Positions 1-9,183 are shown, numbered from the stretch's first letter. The stretch: 64,000 bases of DNA from Thalassomonas actiniarum (GCF_000948975.2 NZ_CP059735.1:6074603-6138602); one strand, 5' to 3'. Made by a program: numbers and translations. Notes: a model not told the origin generated them from the letters alone.

Positions 1-1
1 G

Positions 2-565
2 GCCAGCTATAACACCCTAATGGTTTATTATCATTTCCAGCTCACCGATAGCCAACCCCTGATAAACCGGCTGAGGCAAATCATAGAACAATCCCGGGAA
101 AACGAGCTTGCAAAGGGGAATAATACTGTGCTGGAGATCCCTGTCTATTACGGCGAACAGGCAGGCTGGGATCTTTCCTCGGTGGCAGAGCAAACCGGCC
201 TGCCCCCGGATGAGGTAATAGCGCTGCATCAGGCATCAAGCTACCGGGCTTATGCCCTGGGGTTCACCCCGGGATTTTGTTATCTGGGTTCGCTGCCGCC
301 TCAACTGCAGTTGCCGCGCAGGAGCAATCCCAGGGCAAATGTGCCAAAAGGAGCGGTCGCCATCGCAGGTTTGCAAACCGCAGTTTATCCCAATGCCAGC
401 CCCGGCGGCTGGCATATCCTGGGGCAAACCCCTTTAGCCATGTACAGCATCACAACGCAGGAATTTCATCCCCTGCTCACCCCGGGTCAGTTGGTTCGCT
501 TTAAAGCCATCAACGCCAAAACCTTTAAAGAAATGTCGGGTGAACTGGTACGGGAGGGGCAATAG
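2..565 (+). CDS. pxpB: 5-oxoprolinase subunit B (PxpB/KipI), 5' end cut by window edge
   Basis: PxpB works with PxpA and PxpC to hydrolyse 5-oxoproline (pyroglutamate) to glutamate with ATP in the cytoplasm. The reading frame is open to the window edge: the codons before the first ATG (position 20) give ASYNTL, which matches the family stretch just before the central strand, so the true start lies upstream and about 30-40 residues are missing. Visible family motifs are GFTPGFCYLGSLP, the PRR/PRANVPKG segment and the PGGWHILG segment. The stop TAG shares its last base with the GTG start of pxpC, so the two are translationally coupled. pxpA is not in the window. Confidence 0.9.
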   Translation, partial: ASYNTLMVYYHFQLTDSQPLINRLRQIIEQSRENELAKGNNTVLEIPVYYGEQAGWDLSSVAEQTGLPPDEVIALHQASSYRAYALGFTPGFCYLGSLPPQLQLPRRSNPRANVPKGAVAIAGLQTAVYPNASPGGWHILGQTPLAMYSITTQEFHPLLTPGQLVRFKAINAKTFKEMSGELVREGQ

Positions 566-1596
566 TGTCGGCACATAACACAAAAACGGCCAGGAAAAAT
601 AAACTCAAGGTACTCAAAGCCGGGGGGTTATGCTCAATACAAGATCTTGGCAGGCCCGGCAGCCAGCATATGGGCTTCAGCGCGGGTGGTGCTGCCGATG
701 AGCACGCCTATTTAACCGCAAATCAGCTGCTAGGCAATGATGCCAATGCCGCAGCATTGGAAATCACCTTAGGTCAGCTGGTATTAAGGGCCGAATGCGA
801 CTGTACCATTGCCATCACAGGCGCCGACAGCAAGGCTTGCCTTAATGAGCAGCCGGTCAAAAACTGGCAGATTCTACAGCTAAAAAGCGGCGATATCTTG
901 TCTTTTTCCCTGCCGGCATCCGGCTTACACACCTACCTGGCGGTTAGCGGCGGCATTGATACGCCATTATGGTTAGGCAGCCGCTCACAAACCCTGAATG
1001 AACCCGGCCCGACTGCAGCCCGGGGAAAAATCACTGCCGACAGCGAGCTCCCGCTCACGGATATTTGTTTTAATCCGGCCCCCGGGCAAGAGCAAAAACC
1101 GCAGCAAGCAACTCAGCAAATAAAGAAAAATTACGCTAATTTTTATCCTCCCGGGATATTAGCCGCGAGGTTTATCCCCCATAAATTATGGTTTTCCCTC
1201 GATAGCACAGCTCAGCAGCACTTTATCACCACTGAGTATAAGATAAACAGGGACAGTAACCGCATGGGATACCGCTTAACCTCAACCGCAGACTTTCACA
1301 AAAAAAATAGCGAAAAAGGCAGTGAAAAAAATCAAGCGGAAATGACACTGAGCAACAAGCTTTCCCGGGCGGTCACCTTTGGCACTATCCAACTGCCGGA
1401 TTTTAATCAGCCGATCGTGCTGATGAAAGAGCGGCAAACCATAGGGGGTTACCCGGTGATCGGCGCCGTGATGCAAACCGATTTATTTCGCTTAAGTCAG
1501 AAGCGTCCGGGAGAGTTGCTGCGTTTTATTCCTGTGACCCAGGAGCAGGCCCGACAACAATTAACGGAATTTTACCGGCAAAGGCTCTGCCGGTAA
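565..1596 (+). CDS. pxpC: 5-oxoprolinase subunit C (PxpC/KipA, biotin-dependent carboxyltransferase family)
   Basis: This is the partner of PxpB in ATP-dependent 5-oxoprolinase, 343 residues, close to the usual 310-340. It starts with GTG overlapping the pxpB stop by one base, with a GGAGGGG ribosome site just upstream. The N-terminal LKAGGLCSIQDLGRPG and the MGFSAGGAADEHA segment are typical of the family, as is the C-terminal IVLMKERQTIGGYP stretch. A Lys/Glu/Asn-rich stretch near residues 240-255 and a Gln-rich stretch near 170-185 look like loop insertions. Some relatives are annotated as urea carboxylase-like or KipA antikinase antagonist; the pairing with pxpB favours oxoprolinase. Confidence 0.9.
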   Translation: MSAHNTKTARKNKLKVLKAGGLCSIQDLGRPGSQHMGFSAGGAADEHAYLTANQLLGNDANAAALEITLGQLVLRAECDCTIAITGADSKACLNEQPVKNWQILQLKSGDILSFSLPASGLHTYLAVSGGIDTPLWLGSRSQTLNEPGPTAARGKITADSELPLTDICFNPAPGQEQKPQQATQQIKKNYANFYPPGILAARFIPHKLWFSLDSTAQQHFITTEYKINRDSNRMGYRLTSTADFHKKNSEKGSEKNQAEMTLSNKLSRAVTFGTIQLPDFNQPIVLMKERQTIGGYPVIGAVMQTDLFRLSQKRPGELLRFIPVTQEQARQQLTEFYRQRLCR

Positions 1597-1605
1597 CCCG
1601 GGTAA

Positions 1606-2277
1606 CTATTGCGGCTGTCTTATTTTACGCACGGTTAAACCAAACAGGGCAAAGGTAAGCAGCAATACACTTGCCGGCTCGGGCACTTCAATATCGGAAG
1701 CCTCGCGATAAAGCAGCAGATTAATCGGGCGCGGGGAAAAATTACTGTCCAGGTTGGCAATACTGCTCCAGGCTTCATACTCACTCACCCGGCCGCTGGC
1801 GGCAAATTCTGTGATGCCTATGGGGTTCGTGCCGCCGGGGCCGGTTCTGCCGACAGTACTGAGATAGGCGTAATAATCCAGATTGCCGACATAGGAAGCG
1901 CCAAAAGCACCGTCTTGCCAGCCGCTTAAGGTACCGCAATTTTCCAGGGCATAATCAGCACCGGTAGAGCAGGGGTTCTCTCCCTGCTGGCCGAAAGCGG
2001 CATTAATAAAATCATCATTGATACCTGAATCGGCAATGCTCCAGCCACTGTATATGCCACCGGAATCAACCGCCAGCAAGGTCTCGGCATAGGTTAAATT
2101 AAAGCTATCAAAACGCAGGTATTGCCGCCCGGTAACCGTGTTTGTTATCACTGAACCGTCAACATCTGTGGAGAGATCACCAAAACTATAAATCATTCCA
2201 GCGATGGCCGTAGACGAATTTAAATAACTTATAAAAAATACAAAAGCTGCTGTTAACTTACAAAAAAATAGCTGCAT
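1606..2277 (-). CDS. PEP-CTERM sorting domain protein, exported
   Basis: This is a 223-residue protein with an N-terminal signal peptide (MQLFFCKLTAAFVFF, cleaved near AIAG) and a C-terminal PEP-CTERM tail: VPEPAS, a hydrophobic helix, then RKIRQPQ. Such tails are recognised by exosortase, which processes proteins destined for the exopolysaccharide or cell surface. The start at 2277 was chosen over an upstream one because AGGAAG lies five bases before it and the signal peptide begins there. The body, rich in Gly, Ser, Tyr and Asp, has no recognised catalytic motif. The gene converges on pxpC with 9 bases between the stops. Exosortase genes are not in the window. Confidence 0.85.
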   Translation of the reverse strand: MQLFFCKLTAAFVFFISYLNSSTAIAGMIYSFGDLSTDVDGSVITNTVTGRQYLRFDSFNLTYAETLLAVDSGGIYSGWSIADSGINDDFINAAFGQQGENPCSTGADYALENCGTLSGWQDGAFGASYVGNLDYYAYLSTVGRTGPGGTNPIGITEFAASGRVSEYEAWSSIANLDSNFSPRPINLLLYREASDIEVPEPASVLLLTFALFGLTVRKIRQPQ

Positions 2278-2553
2278 ATAGACTTCCTGGTAGCAAAGAA
2301 TGGGAGGGTAACAAGGGCCAGAACCTGGACAATTAAACCGCAATTTTAGCTGCAAGTCCAATGAGAAAAACCGCAGTATAAGCGGCCCTCGACTTAGCCA
2401 CAGGGATATTGGCTGCAGCAAGAGTCACTTATCCCGAAACAGTTTAAGAGAACAGGCTAAACAATTTCGCACCGGCATCCCGAATATCCGACGGATACTA
2501 AAAGCACGGGCAGAGAAAAAGCAATAACTCGATTAATGATAAAAAATGAAGGC

Positions 2554-2588
2554 GCTTTGATTTGCTAGCATATGCTGTCAATCAAAGC
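2554..2588. repeat. Inverted repeat in the gap upstream of the PEP-CTERM gene
   Basis: Arms GCTTTGATT (2554-2562) and AATCAAAGC (2580-2588) form a perfect nine-base inverted repeat with a 17-base loop. There is no following T-run, so it is not a clear terminator. The rest of the gap 2278-2690 shows no gene. Confidence 0.4.
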
Positions 2589-2690
2589 AGCGGTGAGCAG
2601 CGTAACGACTTCAACCTAAAAACAATCCCACCTAGCCGGCAAACGAAAAACTGATTCGGCGACAACCCTTAAGCCTATAGTTCACCCGGG

Positions 2691-2897
2691 TTAAAGCACC
2701 AGGCCTGGCTCGTCGGCAAAAAACATCTGCACCTGCTGCGAATACTCATTGATTTCCATCGCCGAATGAATATTACGGCAGCAAACCGGACACTCCTGGT
2801 AGTTGCTGGCATCTGCCGTCTCCAGACCCAGAGCCAACTGCTGATAATGGCCACAATGCGGACACTCCTGATTTGTACGTTTCAGTTCGTGGATCAT
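2691..2897 (-). CDS. CPXCG-motif cysteine-rich small protein
   Basis: This is a 68-residue protein with two CxxC knuckles (CPHCG near residue 12 and CPVCC near residue 36), the pattern of the CPXCG cysteine-rich family, probably a zinc ribbon. Its function is unknown. A good AGGAGC ribosome site lies five bases before the ATG. It stands alone on the minus strand, with noncoding gaps on both sides. Confidence 0.75.
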   Translation of the reverse strand: MIHELKRTNQECPHCGHYQQLALGLETADASNYQECPVCCRNIHSAMEINEYSQQVQMFFADEPGLVL

Positions 2898-3081
2898 AAC
2901 AAGCTCCTAAGCACCTGATCTGAGGGCCTTCCTTCCGATCTATTCCTTATTAGTATGGTGTATTTCGTGCTTTTTGCTTACAGGCTAAATAGAAAAGTGC
3001 TATTTTAAGGGGGAAATTGAAAGCCGCTTTCAAAAAAAGCGGCTTGAAACCTGTCGGTCGTCCTTTGAACTCAAGCAGGTG

Positions 3082-3342
3082 CTATATTGAATATCGTAAT
3101 TTTATATCCGGATGCATATCAATTTCACCTTCGCTGTCAATGGTTGCAAAGTTTTCTCCGCAAATCATCACCACTAAACGGTTACCGCCAATGGTACGGA
3201 TAAAACAAAGCTCATAATCACATTCAGCTAAAGATCTGACAGCAAATTTTTGCGCCAGGTTCAACTGCTGCCAGATGGCATGACTTTCAACCGGACGTAA
3301 TTTACGATGGATACTTGATGAGATTTTTCTGAAAATATTCAT
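3082..3342 (-). CDS. Small hypothetical protein, not recognised
   Basis: This is an 86-residue frame starting with ATG and preceded only by a weak ACGAG element. The predicted protein has a basic N-terminus, a probable beta-rich middle (ELCFIRTIGGNRLVVMICGEN) and no signal peptide. No family was recognised. The region is more AT-rich than the neighbours, and a second frame overlaps its start, so this may be a relic rather than a working gene. Confidence 0.35.
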   Translation of the reverse strand: MNIFRKISSSIHRKLRPVESHAIWQQLNLAQKFAVRSLAECDYELCFIRTIGGNRLVVMICGENFATIDSEGEIDMHPDIKLRYSI

Positions 3343-3847
3343 TTATATACTCGTAAAATTCCGTGTTAGACCATTCAGGCCGTTTAAAACTATCATTTTT
3401 AATGAGCCATATAAAAAAAGGCGAGTCAGATGAGGTGGATTGTATAACAAACTTCTTACAACTAACTTGACTGGTAAATGCATAATCTATTCCCTTAGAT
3501 AAAACACTATTTTTTTCATAACGATAGAACAAAAGATTAAATAATACTAGTTATCATTAAAAGATAACTGTAAAAGTTATAGACAACCTGTTATCAGAAT
3601 AATTCAACTATATCAGTCTTTACCCGGACAAAATGCTGCTTTTTTAGATAAAAACCAGGAAAATCCCTCTTGCTGTCACTTGGCCCCACAATCAGGCAAA
3701 CTTCGTCTACGCTAAATATTATCAGTCCGCAACAAAAATGTTTAGTTATTGTTAAAATTTCGTTGATTATTTAAACACAACTCTCTAACATCAAGTATTA
3801 TTCACTCAATTGGATAATACCAAAATTAATTTTGTAAAAGGATTTAT

Positions 3848-4480
3848 ATGAACATAAAAATATTAATGATCAGCCTGTTAACCATGTTGTTTACTGCCAA
3901 CCTGCAGGCCTTTGATGATGTCATTTATATCGCGGGCAGCAAGCACAGTATCAACAAGCAGGCATTCAGCCAAAGCGGCTCTGTCTATACCGCCAAAATT
4001 CCCGTTTCGGGAGATTATGGCCAGCAATTGATATTCGACATTGATGCCAGAATTTCCGGTAACGGCGCTATAGATACCGGCTTTGAGTGTCACAAGCTAT
4101 ACCCCCAGCCAGGCGGTTATTTTCTGATCGGCGCAGGCAACCCGCCGGATTGTACCTATACCACAGTAAACCCTTCTAACCAGTTTCGTTTTATCGTTGA
4201 AATGAATGCTTATTGCAGCAATATCGCTATCGGTACCGATATGGATAACCGCAATGCCTTACTGACCGCAGAACAAGTTACGGCCATTAAAAACAGCGTC
4301 AATTCCTACGGTTTTATTGTCGGTAATCCCTACAATACCTACCGCAGCCTGAACCTGCTGGTTGACAATACTTTAGTCACCAACGGAAATTGTCAGGAAT
4401 TAACCATAGAAGTGAAAGGCCTGGAACAAACCCATATCGGCACTATCGATATGGATATTCTTATTGGAGAAGTGTTTTAA
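3848..4480 (+). CDS. Exported protein of unknown function
   Basis: This is a 210-residue protein with a clear signal peptide (MNIKILMISLLTMLFTANLQA) and no further membrane helix, so it is probably periplasmic or secreted. Four cysteines (FEC, PDC, AYC, GNC) could make two disulfides. AAAAGGA lies five bases before the ATG. No family was recognised. The 315-base gap upstream (3533-3847) is AT-rich, with no other feature seen. The gene ends 23 bases before the end of the convergent pseudogene. Confidence 0.75.
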   Translation: MNIKILMISLLTMLFTANLQAFDDVIYIAGSKHSINKQAFSQSGSVYTAKIPVSGDYGQQLIFDIDARISGNGAIDTGFECHKLYPQPGGYFLIGAGNPPDCTYTTVNPSNQFRFIVEMNAYCSNIAIGTDMDNRNALLTAEQVTAIKNSVNSYGFIVGNPYNTYRSLNLLVDNTLVTNGNCQELTIEVKGLEQTHIGTIDMDILIGEVF

Positions 4481-4503
4481 CACTCAAGTCAACACAGCAC
4501 TCA

Positions 4504-5207
4504 CTAGCTGTCTTGAATAAAATTGATGATCCAACGGGCAACCGCTATATCATCAACCCCGGCATTCAGGGAAGCCAAGCCTTCCCTGATCCTGTGGGCC
4601 GGGATCTTATCCCGGCGTTTTTCCATCAGGGCGGCAACATAGGCTTTGGGAAATTCCGGATGCCCCTGTATGCCCAGCAGGTGTTCAGTGAACTGTACCA
4701 TGTACAAAGGACAAAACCGGCTGGCCGCCAACACTTCAGCCCCCGGGGCAAGCTGATAACCTGATCCTGATGGCAAGCCACAAGATCTATCGCCTTGCTG
4801 GCCGGCACCATCCAGGGCCTGTTTGCCCGTATATCATTAAAGGAAACTCCTATACCCCACCCCCGCTGTGAGCACTCAACTTTGCCCCCCAGCACTTTTG
4901 CCAGCAATTGATGGCCAAAACAAATACCTACCAGCTTTTTTTGCTGTTGTGCCAACAAACGAATAAAAGTCTCCAGCTCCGCCAGCCAGGGCAAGTCATC
5001 ATTTACCCCGCAGGCACTGCCGCTGGTAAGGTAACCAAGGTTGTCATCCGGGTTTTGTGGAAACTCTCCCCGGCGGACATCATAAACAGTCAGTACCAGA
5101 TCGGGACATACCTGTTGCAACAGGCGGGTAAACATTTGCTGATAGCCGCCAAATTCTCCCTGCAGCGGCGCCATCGCATCATCACATAACAATAATCCCA
5201 GTTTCAT
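4504..5207 (-). pseudogene. Class I glutamine amidotransferase (PuuD/GATase1 type), frameshifted
   Basis: The N-terminal two thirds read normally from MKLGLLLCDD, with the nucleophile elbow GICFGHQ and a conserved HQDQV segment. At about 4756 one base is missing: the frame that begins at 5207 runs into nonsense, while the correct C-terminal half (QLAPGAEVLA, then GIQGHPEF with the catalytic His and Glu) continues in another frame to 4504. The enzyme would hydrolyse the gamma-glutamyl bond or transfer an amide in a glutamylated-amine pathway. It is the last member of a decayed cluster that continues to 7291. A sequencing error could mimic this one shift, but the neighbours are broken in ways that errors cannot explain. 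Confidence 0.85.
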
Positions 5208-5248
5208 GCCCGTTTCCTTATCTAACATCTGCCGCCTTTCTCTTTCAG

Positions 5249-5668
5249 CTATAGCTCTCCGTGTACGGCGCGAAGAAAAATCTCCGAGCATTGCCCGGCA
5301 CTAAAAGCGATGGGATTGCCCGATGCGCTGGGATCGGCACAGGCCATTTCACCAACTTTCCCGGCTTCGCTGTCATCAATACCGATTTGGCTTAAATTGT
5401 CGGCGATACCTATTTGCGCGCGCAAACTTAATATCCAGACAAGAAAACCGTCAAAACCGGTGTCTTCCAGGCCGATATAAGCCGATAGCCGTTGAATTTT
5501 ATCTGTTATCGCTTGCTTGTTGGCTTTAAGGACATAGGGCATAAGCACCGCATTCAAAGTGCTATGGTGCGCATCATAAGGATGAGCCAAGGCGTGCATC
5601 GCCCCCAGGCCTTTTTGAAAAGCGGTAGCCCCCATGCTCGATGCCACCAGCATCTGCATACGCGCTGA
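5249..5668 (-). pseudogene. Iron-containing alcohol dehydrogenase, C-terminal fragment
   Basis: The frame ending at 5249 encodes the C-terminal part of a type III Fe-ADH: ASSMGATAFQKGLGAMHALAHP, then a short internal loss (the usual LGAL between HP and YDAHH is missing), then TLNAVLMPYVLKANK and the helical tail. The N-terminal NAD-binding half and the first metal ligands are absent. The fragment is joined near 5665-5672 to the middle of an aldehyde dehydrogenase, so a deletion removed the end of one gene and the start of the next. It cannot encode an active enzyme. Confidence 0.85.
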
Positions 5669-6326
5669 TAAAGCGTCCCGCCAACGCCTGCTCCACCATG
5701 CCCCCGCCTTTAACCGAGCCGGTAAAACACACCTGGTGAATATCTCCCTGGCGAAGCACTTTTTGGGTATCGTCATGGCTCAGGTGTAAATACTGAAAGC
5801 CCCTTCGGGCAAGCCCGCCTGCGTAAACGCCCGGTAGAAATGTTCGGCGCATAAGGGAGTTTGTGCCGAATGTTTCAAAATCACGCTGTTGCCGGCTGGT
5901 ATCGCCGGCACTATGCTGTTGACTGCCGTCAGGTAGGGGTAATTCCATGGGGCAATCACAACCCCCCAGGGGCTGGCGCTTAATAATGCGTTGTGCTCCT
6001 TGTTCTTCAGCTAAGTGAACAGGTGCTAAAGCCTGCTCGGCAATGCCCATCATATAACGGACTCTTTGCTCGACCCCTTTGAGTTCTCCTGCGCCATAAC
6101 GGATCGGGCGCCCCATCATCCAACACAGATCTTGGACAATTTGTTCTTTTTGCCCGCTAAAAACCGTCAGCATTTTCTCGCACAGGGCTATCCGCTCGGC
6201 AATAGAGGTTTGTGACCAGGGCTTTTGCGCCTTGACTGCCAGCGCCAACGACCTTTCAATCTCATGATCATCGGCACATGCCCGGCTCGTATAAACACTG
6301 CCGTCTACCTGTGAAATGGTTTGCAT
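5669..6326 (-). pseudogene. Aldehyde dehydrogenase, N-terminal fragment with two compensating frameshifts
   Basis: The fragment begins at the ATG of MQTISQVDGSVY and contains an ALDH N-terminal domain, including MMGRPIRY and the RQPLG segment. One extra base in a run of G (5962-5967 on the plus strand) throws about 60 residues out of frame, hiding the APWNYP motif in another frame. A lost base near 5795-5797 restores the frame at FQYLHLS. The sequence stops after the FTGSVKGG segment, so the catalytic Glu and Cys are gone. The upstream end is joined in frame to a glutamine synthetase fragment and the downstream end to an Fe-ADH fragment. Confidence 0.85.
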
Positions 6327-7291
6327 CGGCGCCCAATAACCGGGGATCACGCGTGAATAGGCATTTATGGTCGGGGCATACATGGCCATAAATTCCGGCA
6401 GCAGTTGTTGCAAACCGGCAATAAAATGCCCTTGCTGTTGACTCATGGTCATGTCTTGCCCGGCATCATAAAAAAGACTCTGTCCGGATTGCTTATCCCG
6501 CAGGGAAAGATGGATATGCCCGGATTGCCCCGGATAGTCATTTGACCACTTGGCCATAAAGGTTGCCATTAACTGACGTCTTTGCGCCCAGACTTTGGTA
6601 AAGGTTTTAAACAAGGCGGCCTTATCAGCGGCCGCTTGTGCGCTATCGACGCTAATCGCCGCCTCCAGCACCCCGGGACCGGTTTCGGTATGCAGGCCTT
6701 CGATGGGAAAGTCCATCTCCCGCGCCAGTTGCAACAACTCATGGTGTAACTCGGCATGGGTAGAATTACGCAGCATGGAATAACCGAAAAATCCCGGGGT
6801 AAAACTCGTTAAGTTGCGGTAGCCCTTGGCCCGCACCGAGTCCGGGGTTTCGTTAAATAAAAAGAATTCATATTCAAAGGCGGCATAGGCATCTATCCCC
6901 ATCTCATCCGCCATCGCCAGTACCCGGTTAAGGACATTCCTGGGACAGATGCTGGCGGTTGGTGCCTTGAATTCACATAGAAATAGCAAGGTATTTGCTT
7001 CCAGGGGCAATTCACGACAGGTTTCAGGCAACACCCTGACCGGGGCATCCGGATAGCCGGTATATTTCACCCCGATATTTTCATACAACTGATCCTGGCT
7101 GTCCCAGCCGAGCACCACATCACAAAAAGCAAAACCATGTTCAAGGGCAGAAAAAACTTCTCTTTGCTCATGTACTTGCCGCGCATAACCCCGTCAATAT
7201 CAAACAACCCCACCTTGACATAAGTTAAGTTTCACTGTTCAACCAGCTGTCTGGCATCACTGACGGAATTGACATCTCTGGGGTTAATCAT
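6327..7291 (-). pseudogene. Glutamine synthetase-like (PuuA-type gamma-glutamylation) pseudogene
   Basis: Translation from the ATG at 7291 gives MINPRDVNSVSDARQLVEQ and then an in-frame TGA at 7232-7234. The GLFDIDGVMRGKY segment follows and then a one-base loss in a T-run (plus-strand A-run 7151-7156). After that the frame is open through FEYEFFLF, GPGVLEAA and GHIHLSL to the YSRVIPGYWAP motif, where it is cut off and fused in frame to an ALDH start. The catalytic C-terminal part after WAP is missing. Together with the ALDH, Fe-ADH and GATase relics it marks a former amine or polyamine glutamylation operon. Confidence 0.85.
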
Positions 7292-7487
7292 AGCTTGGCA
7301 CCTTTGCGGTTGATTATTTTTATCTCAAGATAACGACATGTTTTTCTTTAAGGAAAACAAACAGAAGCTTAAAAACTGTCTTCTCTAAAAATAGCCGTAA
7401 ATATCACAATGCACAAAGTAAATAATAGGATGCCATTAATAACGAATCCTCTTTCTCCTTCAGCCAAAATCATCAGCAACAACTCCT

Positions 7488-7504
7488 TGCACTTAATTCG
7501 TGCG
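7488..7504 (+). promoter_or_regulatory. NtrC-type binding site upstream of the nitrate transporter
   Basis: TGCACTTAATTCGTGCG fits the NtrC dyad TGCACY-N5-RGTGCA with two mismatches on the right. A second half-site, AGTGCA, lies at 7519-7524. The layout, with a strong site, a weak site and a sigma-54 promoter about 110 bases downstream, repeats that found before nirB. Confidence 0.6.
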
Positions 7505-7597
7505 CTTTCCCCAACTTTAGTGCAAACAAGTCCGGCAAACGAAAGAAACAAACAGTTAACCACATGATTAATAAGGAAATAAAATAAATTCTTTTGC

Positions 7598-7613
7598 TGG
7601 CATCACGATTGCT
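7598..7613 (+). promoter_or_regulatory. Sigma-54 -24/-12 promoter of the nitrate transporter
   Basis: TGGCATCACGATTGCT matches TGGCAC-N5-TTGCT with one mismatch and has the required GG and GC ten bases apart. It lies 85 bases before the transporter ATG, about 110 bases after the NtrC-type site. The gap 7292-7697 holds no supported gene. Confidence 0.65.
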
Positions 7614-7697
7614 GCCTACTTTCGAGACTAAACCGTTCTGTGTCTCACAAAATAACAAGGCGCAGGGCTGATTGATTTGGAATTAAGGAGTGTTTTG

Positions 7698-9173
7698 ATG
7701 AGTACTCAAGATGGCATTAAGATTTGGTCCTTTACCGGCAAAATGAAAGTTTTGCACTTAAGTTGGATCGCCTTTTTCATTACCTTTGTTGTCTGGTTTA
7801 ACCATGCCCCGCTGTTGGCGGTCATTGGTTCCAGTTTGGGATTGACTGCCAGTGAAATAAAAACACTGCTCATCCTTAATGTCGCCCTGACCATACCCGC
7901 GCGGGTGATTATCGGCATGCTTACCGATAAATACGGTCCCCGGCTGACCTATAGCTTATTGCTGGGTATCTGTAGTATCCCCTGCTTTATGTTTGCCATG
8001 GCCAACAGTTTTGAGCAGGCGGCCATCGCCCGCTTTTTACTGGGTTTTATCGGCGCCGGTTTCGTGATCGGTATCCGCATGGTCAGCGAGTGGTTTCCTG
8101 CCAATGAACTAGGTACCGCCGAAGGCATATATGGCGGCTGGGGAAATTTTGGCTCCGCAGCGGCGGCGATGTCATTACCCGGCATCGCCTTGTTTTTTGG
8201 CGGCGACGATGGCTGGCGTTATGCCATTGGCTTAAGCGGCCTGCTCAGTTTAGTATTTAGTTTTATCTGGTATTTCAATGTCAACGACACTCCCAAAGGC
8301 TCTACCTATTTCAAACCCAAACAAACCGGTGCCATGGAAGTCACCAGCAAAGGCGATTTCTTTTTGCTGCTGATAGCCAAATTACCTATGTATGCCGCTT
8401 TGGTGCTGCTGACCTGGAAACTTTCTCCCGCCGGCGTCGATTTACTTTCTGAGACCGGCGCCCAAATAGCCTATTGCGCGTTGATCCTGTTATACCTGCT
8501 GGAAGTCAAGCAAACCTATAAGGTCAACCGCCAGGTCTTTAAAGAAGAAGTACCCGAAGCCCACCGCTATAAATTCAGACAAGTCGTGGTGTTAAACGTG
8601 CTTTATTTTGCCACCTTCGGCTCTGAATTAGCCGTAATTTCTATGCTGCCGCTATTTTTCTCCGAAGTATTCAGCCTGGATATGGTTTATGCCGGCATGC
8701 TTGCTTCCCTATATGCCTTTATGAATTTAATGTCCCGCCCCGGCGGCGGCTGGATCAGCGATAAATTCGGCCGCAAGAAAACCCTGTTGATTTTAACCGC
8801 GGGCCTGGCGTTTGGTTACCTGGCCATGTCCGCCATAGATAATACCTGGCCACTGTTTGTCGCGGTACTCGCCGCCATGGCCTGTTCTTTCTTTGTCCAG
8901 GCAGGCGAAGGGGCGGTTTTTGCCGCCGTGCCTTTGATTAAACGCCGTTTAACCGGGCAAATCGCCGGTATGACCGGAGCTTACGGTAATGTCGGCGCTG
9001 TGGTCTATTTAACCGTCTTATCTATGGTCAGCTATCAAACCTTCTTTTTAGTCATCGCCGGCACCGCCGTACTGGGCTTTACCGCCTTGTTATTTATGGA
9101 GGAGCCAAGCGGCACGATCACCGAAGTTCGTGAAGACGGCACCATAGAGTTAATCAATGTCTCCGGTCATTAG
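7698..9173 (+). CDS. NarK-family nitrate/nitrite transporter (MFS)
   Basis: This is a twelve-helix major facilitator of 491 residues in the nitrate/nitrite porter family, inner membrane. Both nitrate signatures are visible: GGWGNFGSAAAA in helix 5 and GMTGAYGNVGAVVY in helix 11. The MFS loop motif appears as GMLTDKYGPR after helix 2 and SDKFGRKK after helix 8. A long loop with a charged stretch (KQTYKVNRQVFKEEVPEAHR) sits mid-protein. The start at 7698 has AAGGAG seven bases upstream. Its sigma-54 promoter and NtrC-type site, and the assimilatory genes further on, point to nitrate uptake for assimilation rather than respiratory antiport. It corresponds in role to the transporter PA1783 of Pseudomonas aeruginosa. 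Confidence 0.9.
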   Translation: MSTQDGIKIWSFTGKMKVLHLSWIAFFITFVVWFNHAPLLAVIGSSLGLTASEIKTLLILNVALTIPARVIIGMLTDKYGPRLTYSLLLGICSIPCFMFAMANSFEQAAIARFLLGFIGAGFVIGIRMVSEWFPANELGTAEGIYGGWGNFGSAAAAMSLPGIALFFGGDDGWRYAIGLSGLLSLVFSFIWYFNVNDTPKGSTYFKPKQTGAMEVTSKGDFFLLLIAKLPMYAALVLLTWKLSPAGVDLLSETGAQIAYCALILLYLLEVKQTYKVNRQVFKEEVPEAHRYKFRQVVVLNVLYFATFGSELAVISMLPLFFSEVFSLDMVYAGMLASLYAFMNLMSRPGGGWISDKFGRKKTLLILTAGLAFGYLAMSAIDNTWPLFVAVLAAMACSFFVQAGEGAVFAAVPLIKRRLTGQIAGMTGAYGNVGAVVYLTVLSMVSYQTFFLVIAGTAVLGFTALLFMEEPSGTITEVREDGTIELINVSGH

Positions 9174-9183
9174 CAATGCCAAC

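Noticed and set aside
3302-3532. A 76-codon minus-strand frame overlapping the small hypothetical gene
   Set aside because: It needs a TTG start with no ribosome site, overlaps its neighbour by 41 bases and shows no recognisable protein features.
5574-7118. A 514-codon frame as a real bifunctional glutamine synthetase/aldehyde dehydrogenase
   Set aside because: It lacks the catalytic parts of both enzymes, contains a frameshifted segment and is flanked by further lesions; it is best read as a chimera of pseudogenes.
7369-7658. Short minus-strand hydrophobic frames upstream of the nitrate transporter
   Set aside because: They overlap the NtrC-type site and the region of the sigma-54 promoter, lack a convincing start and resemble no known family.
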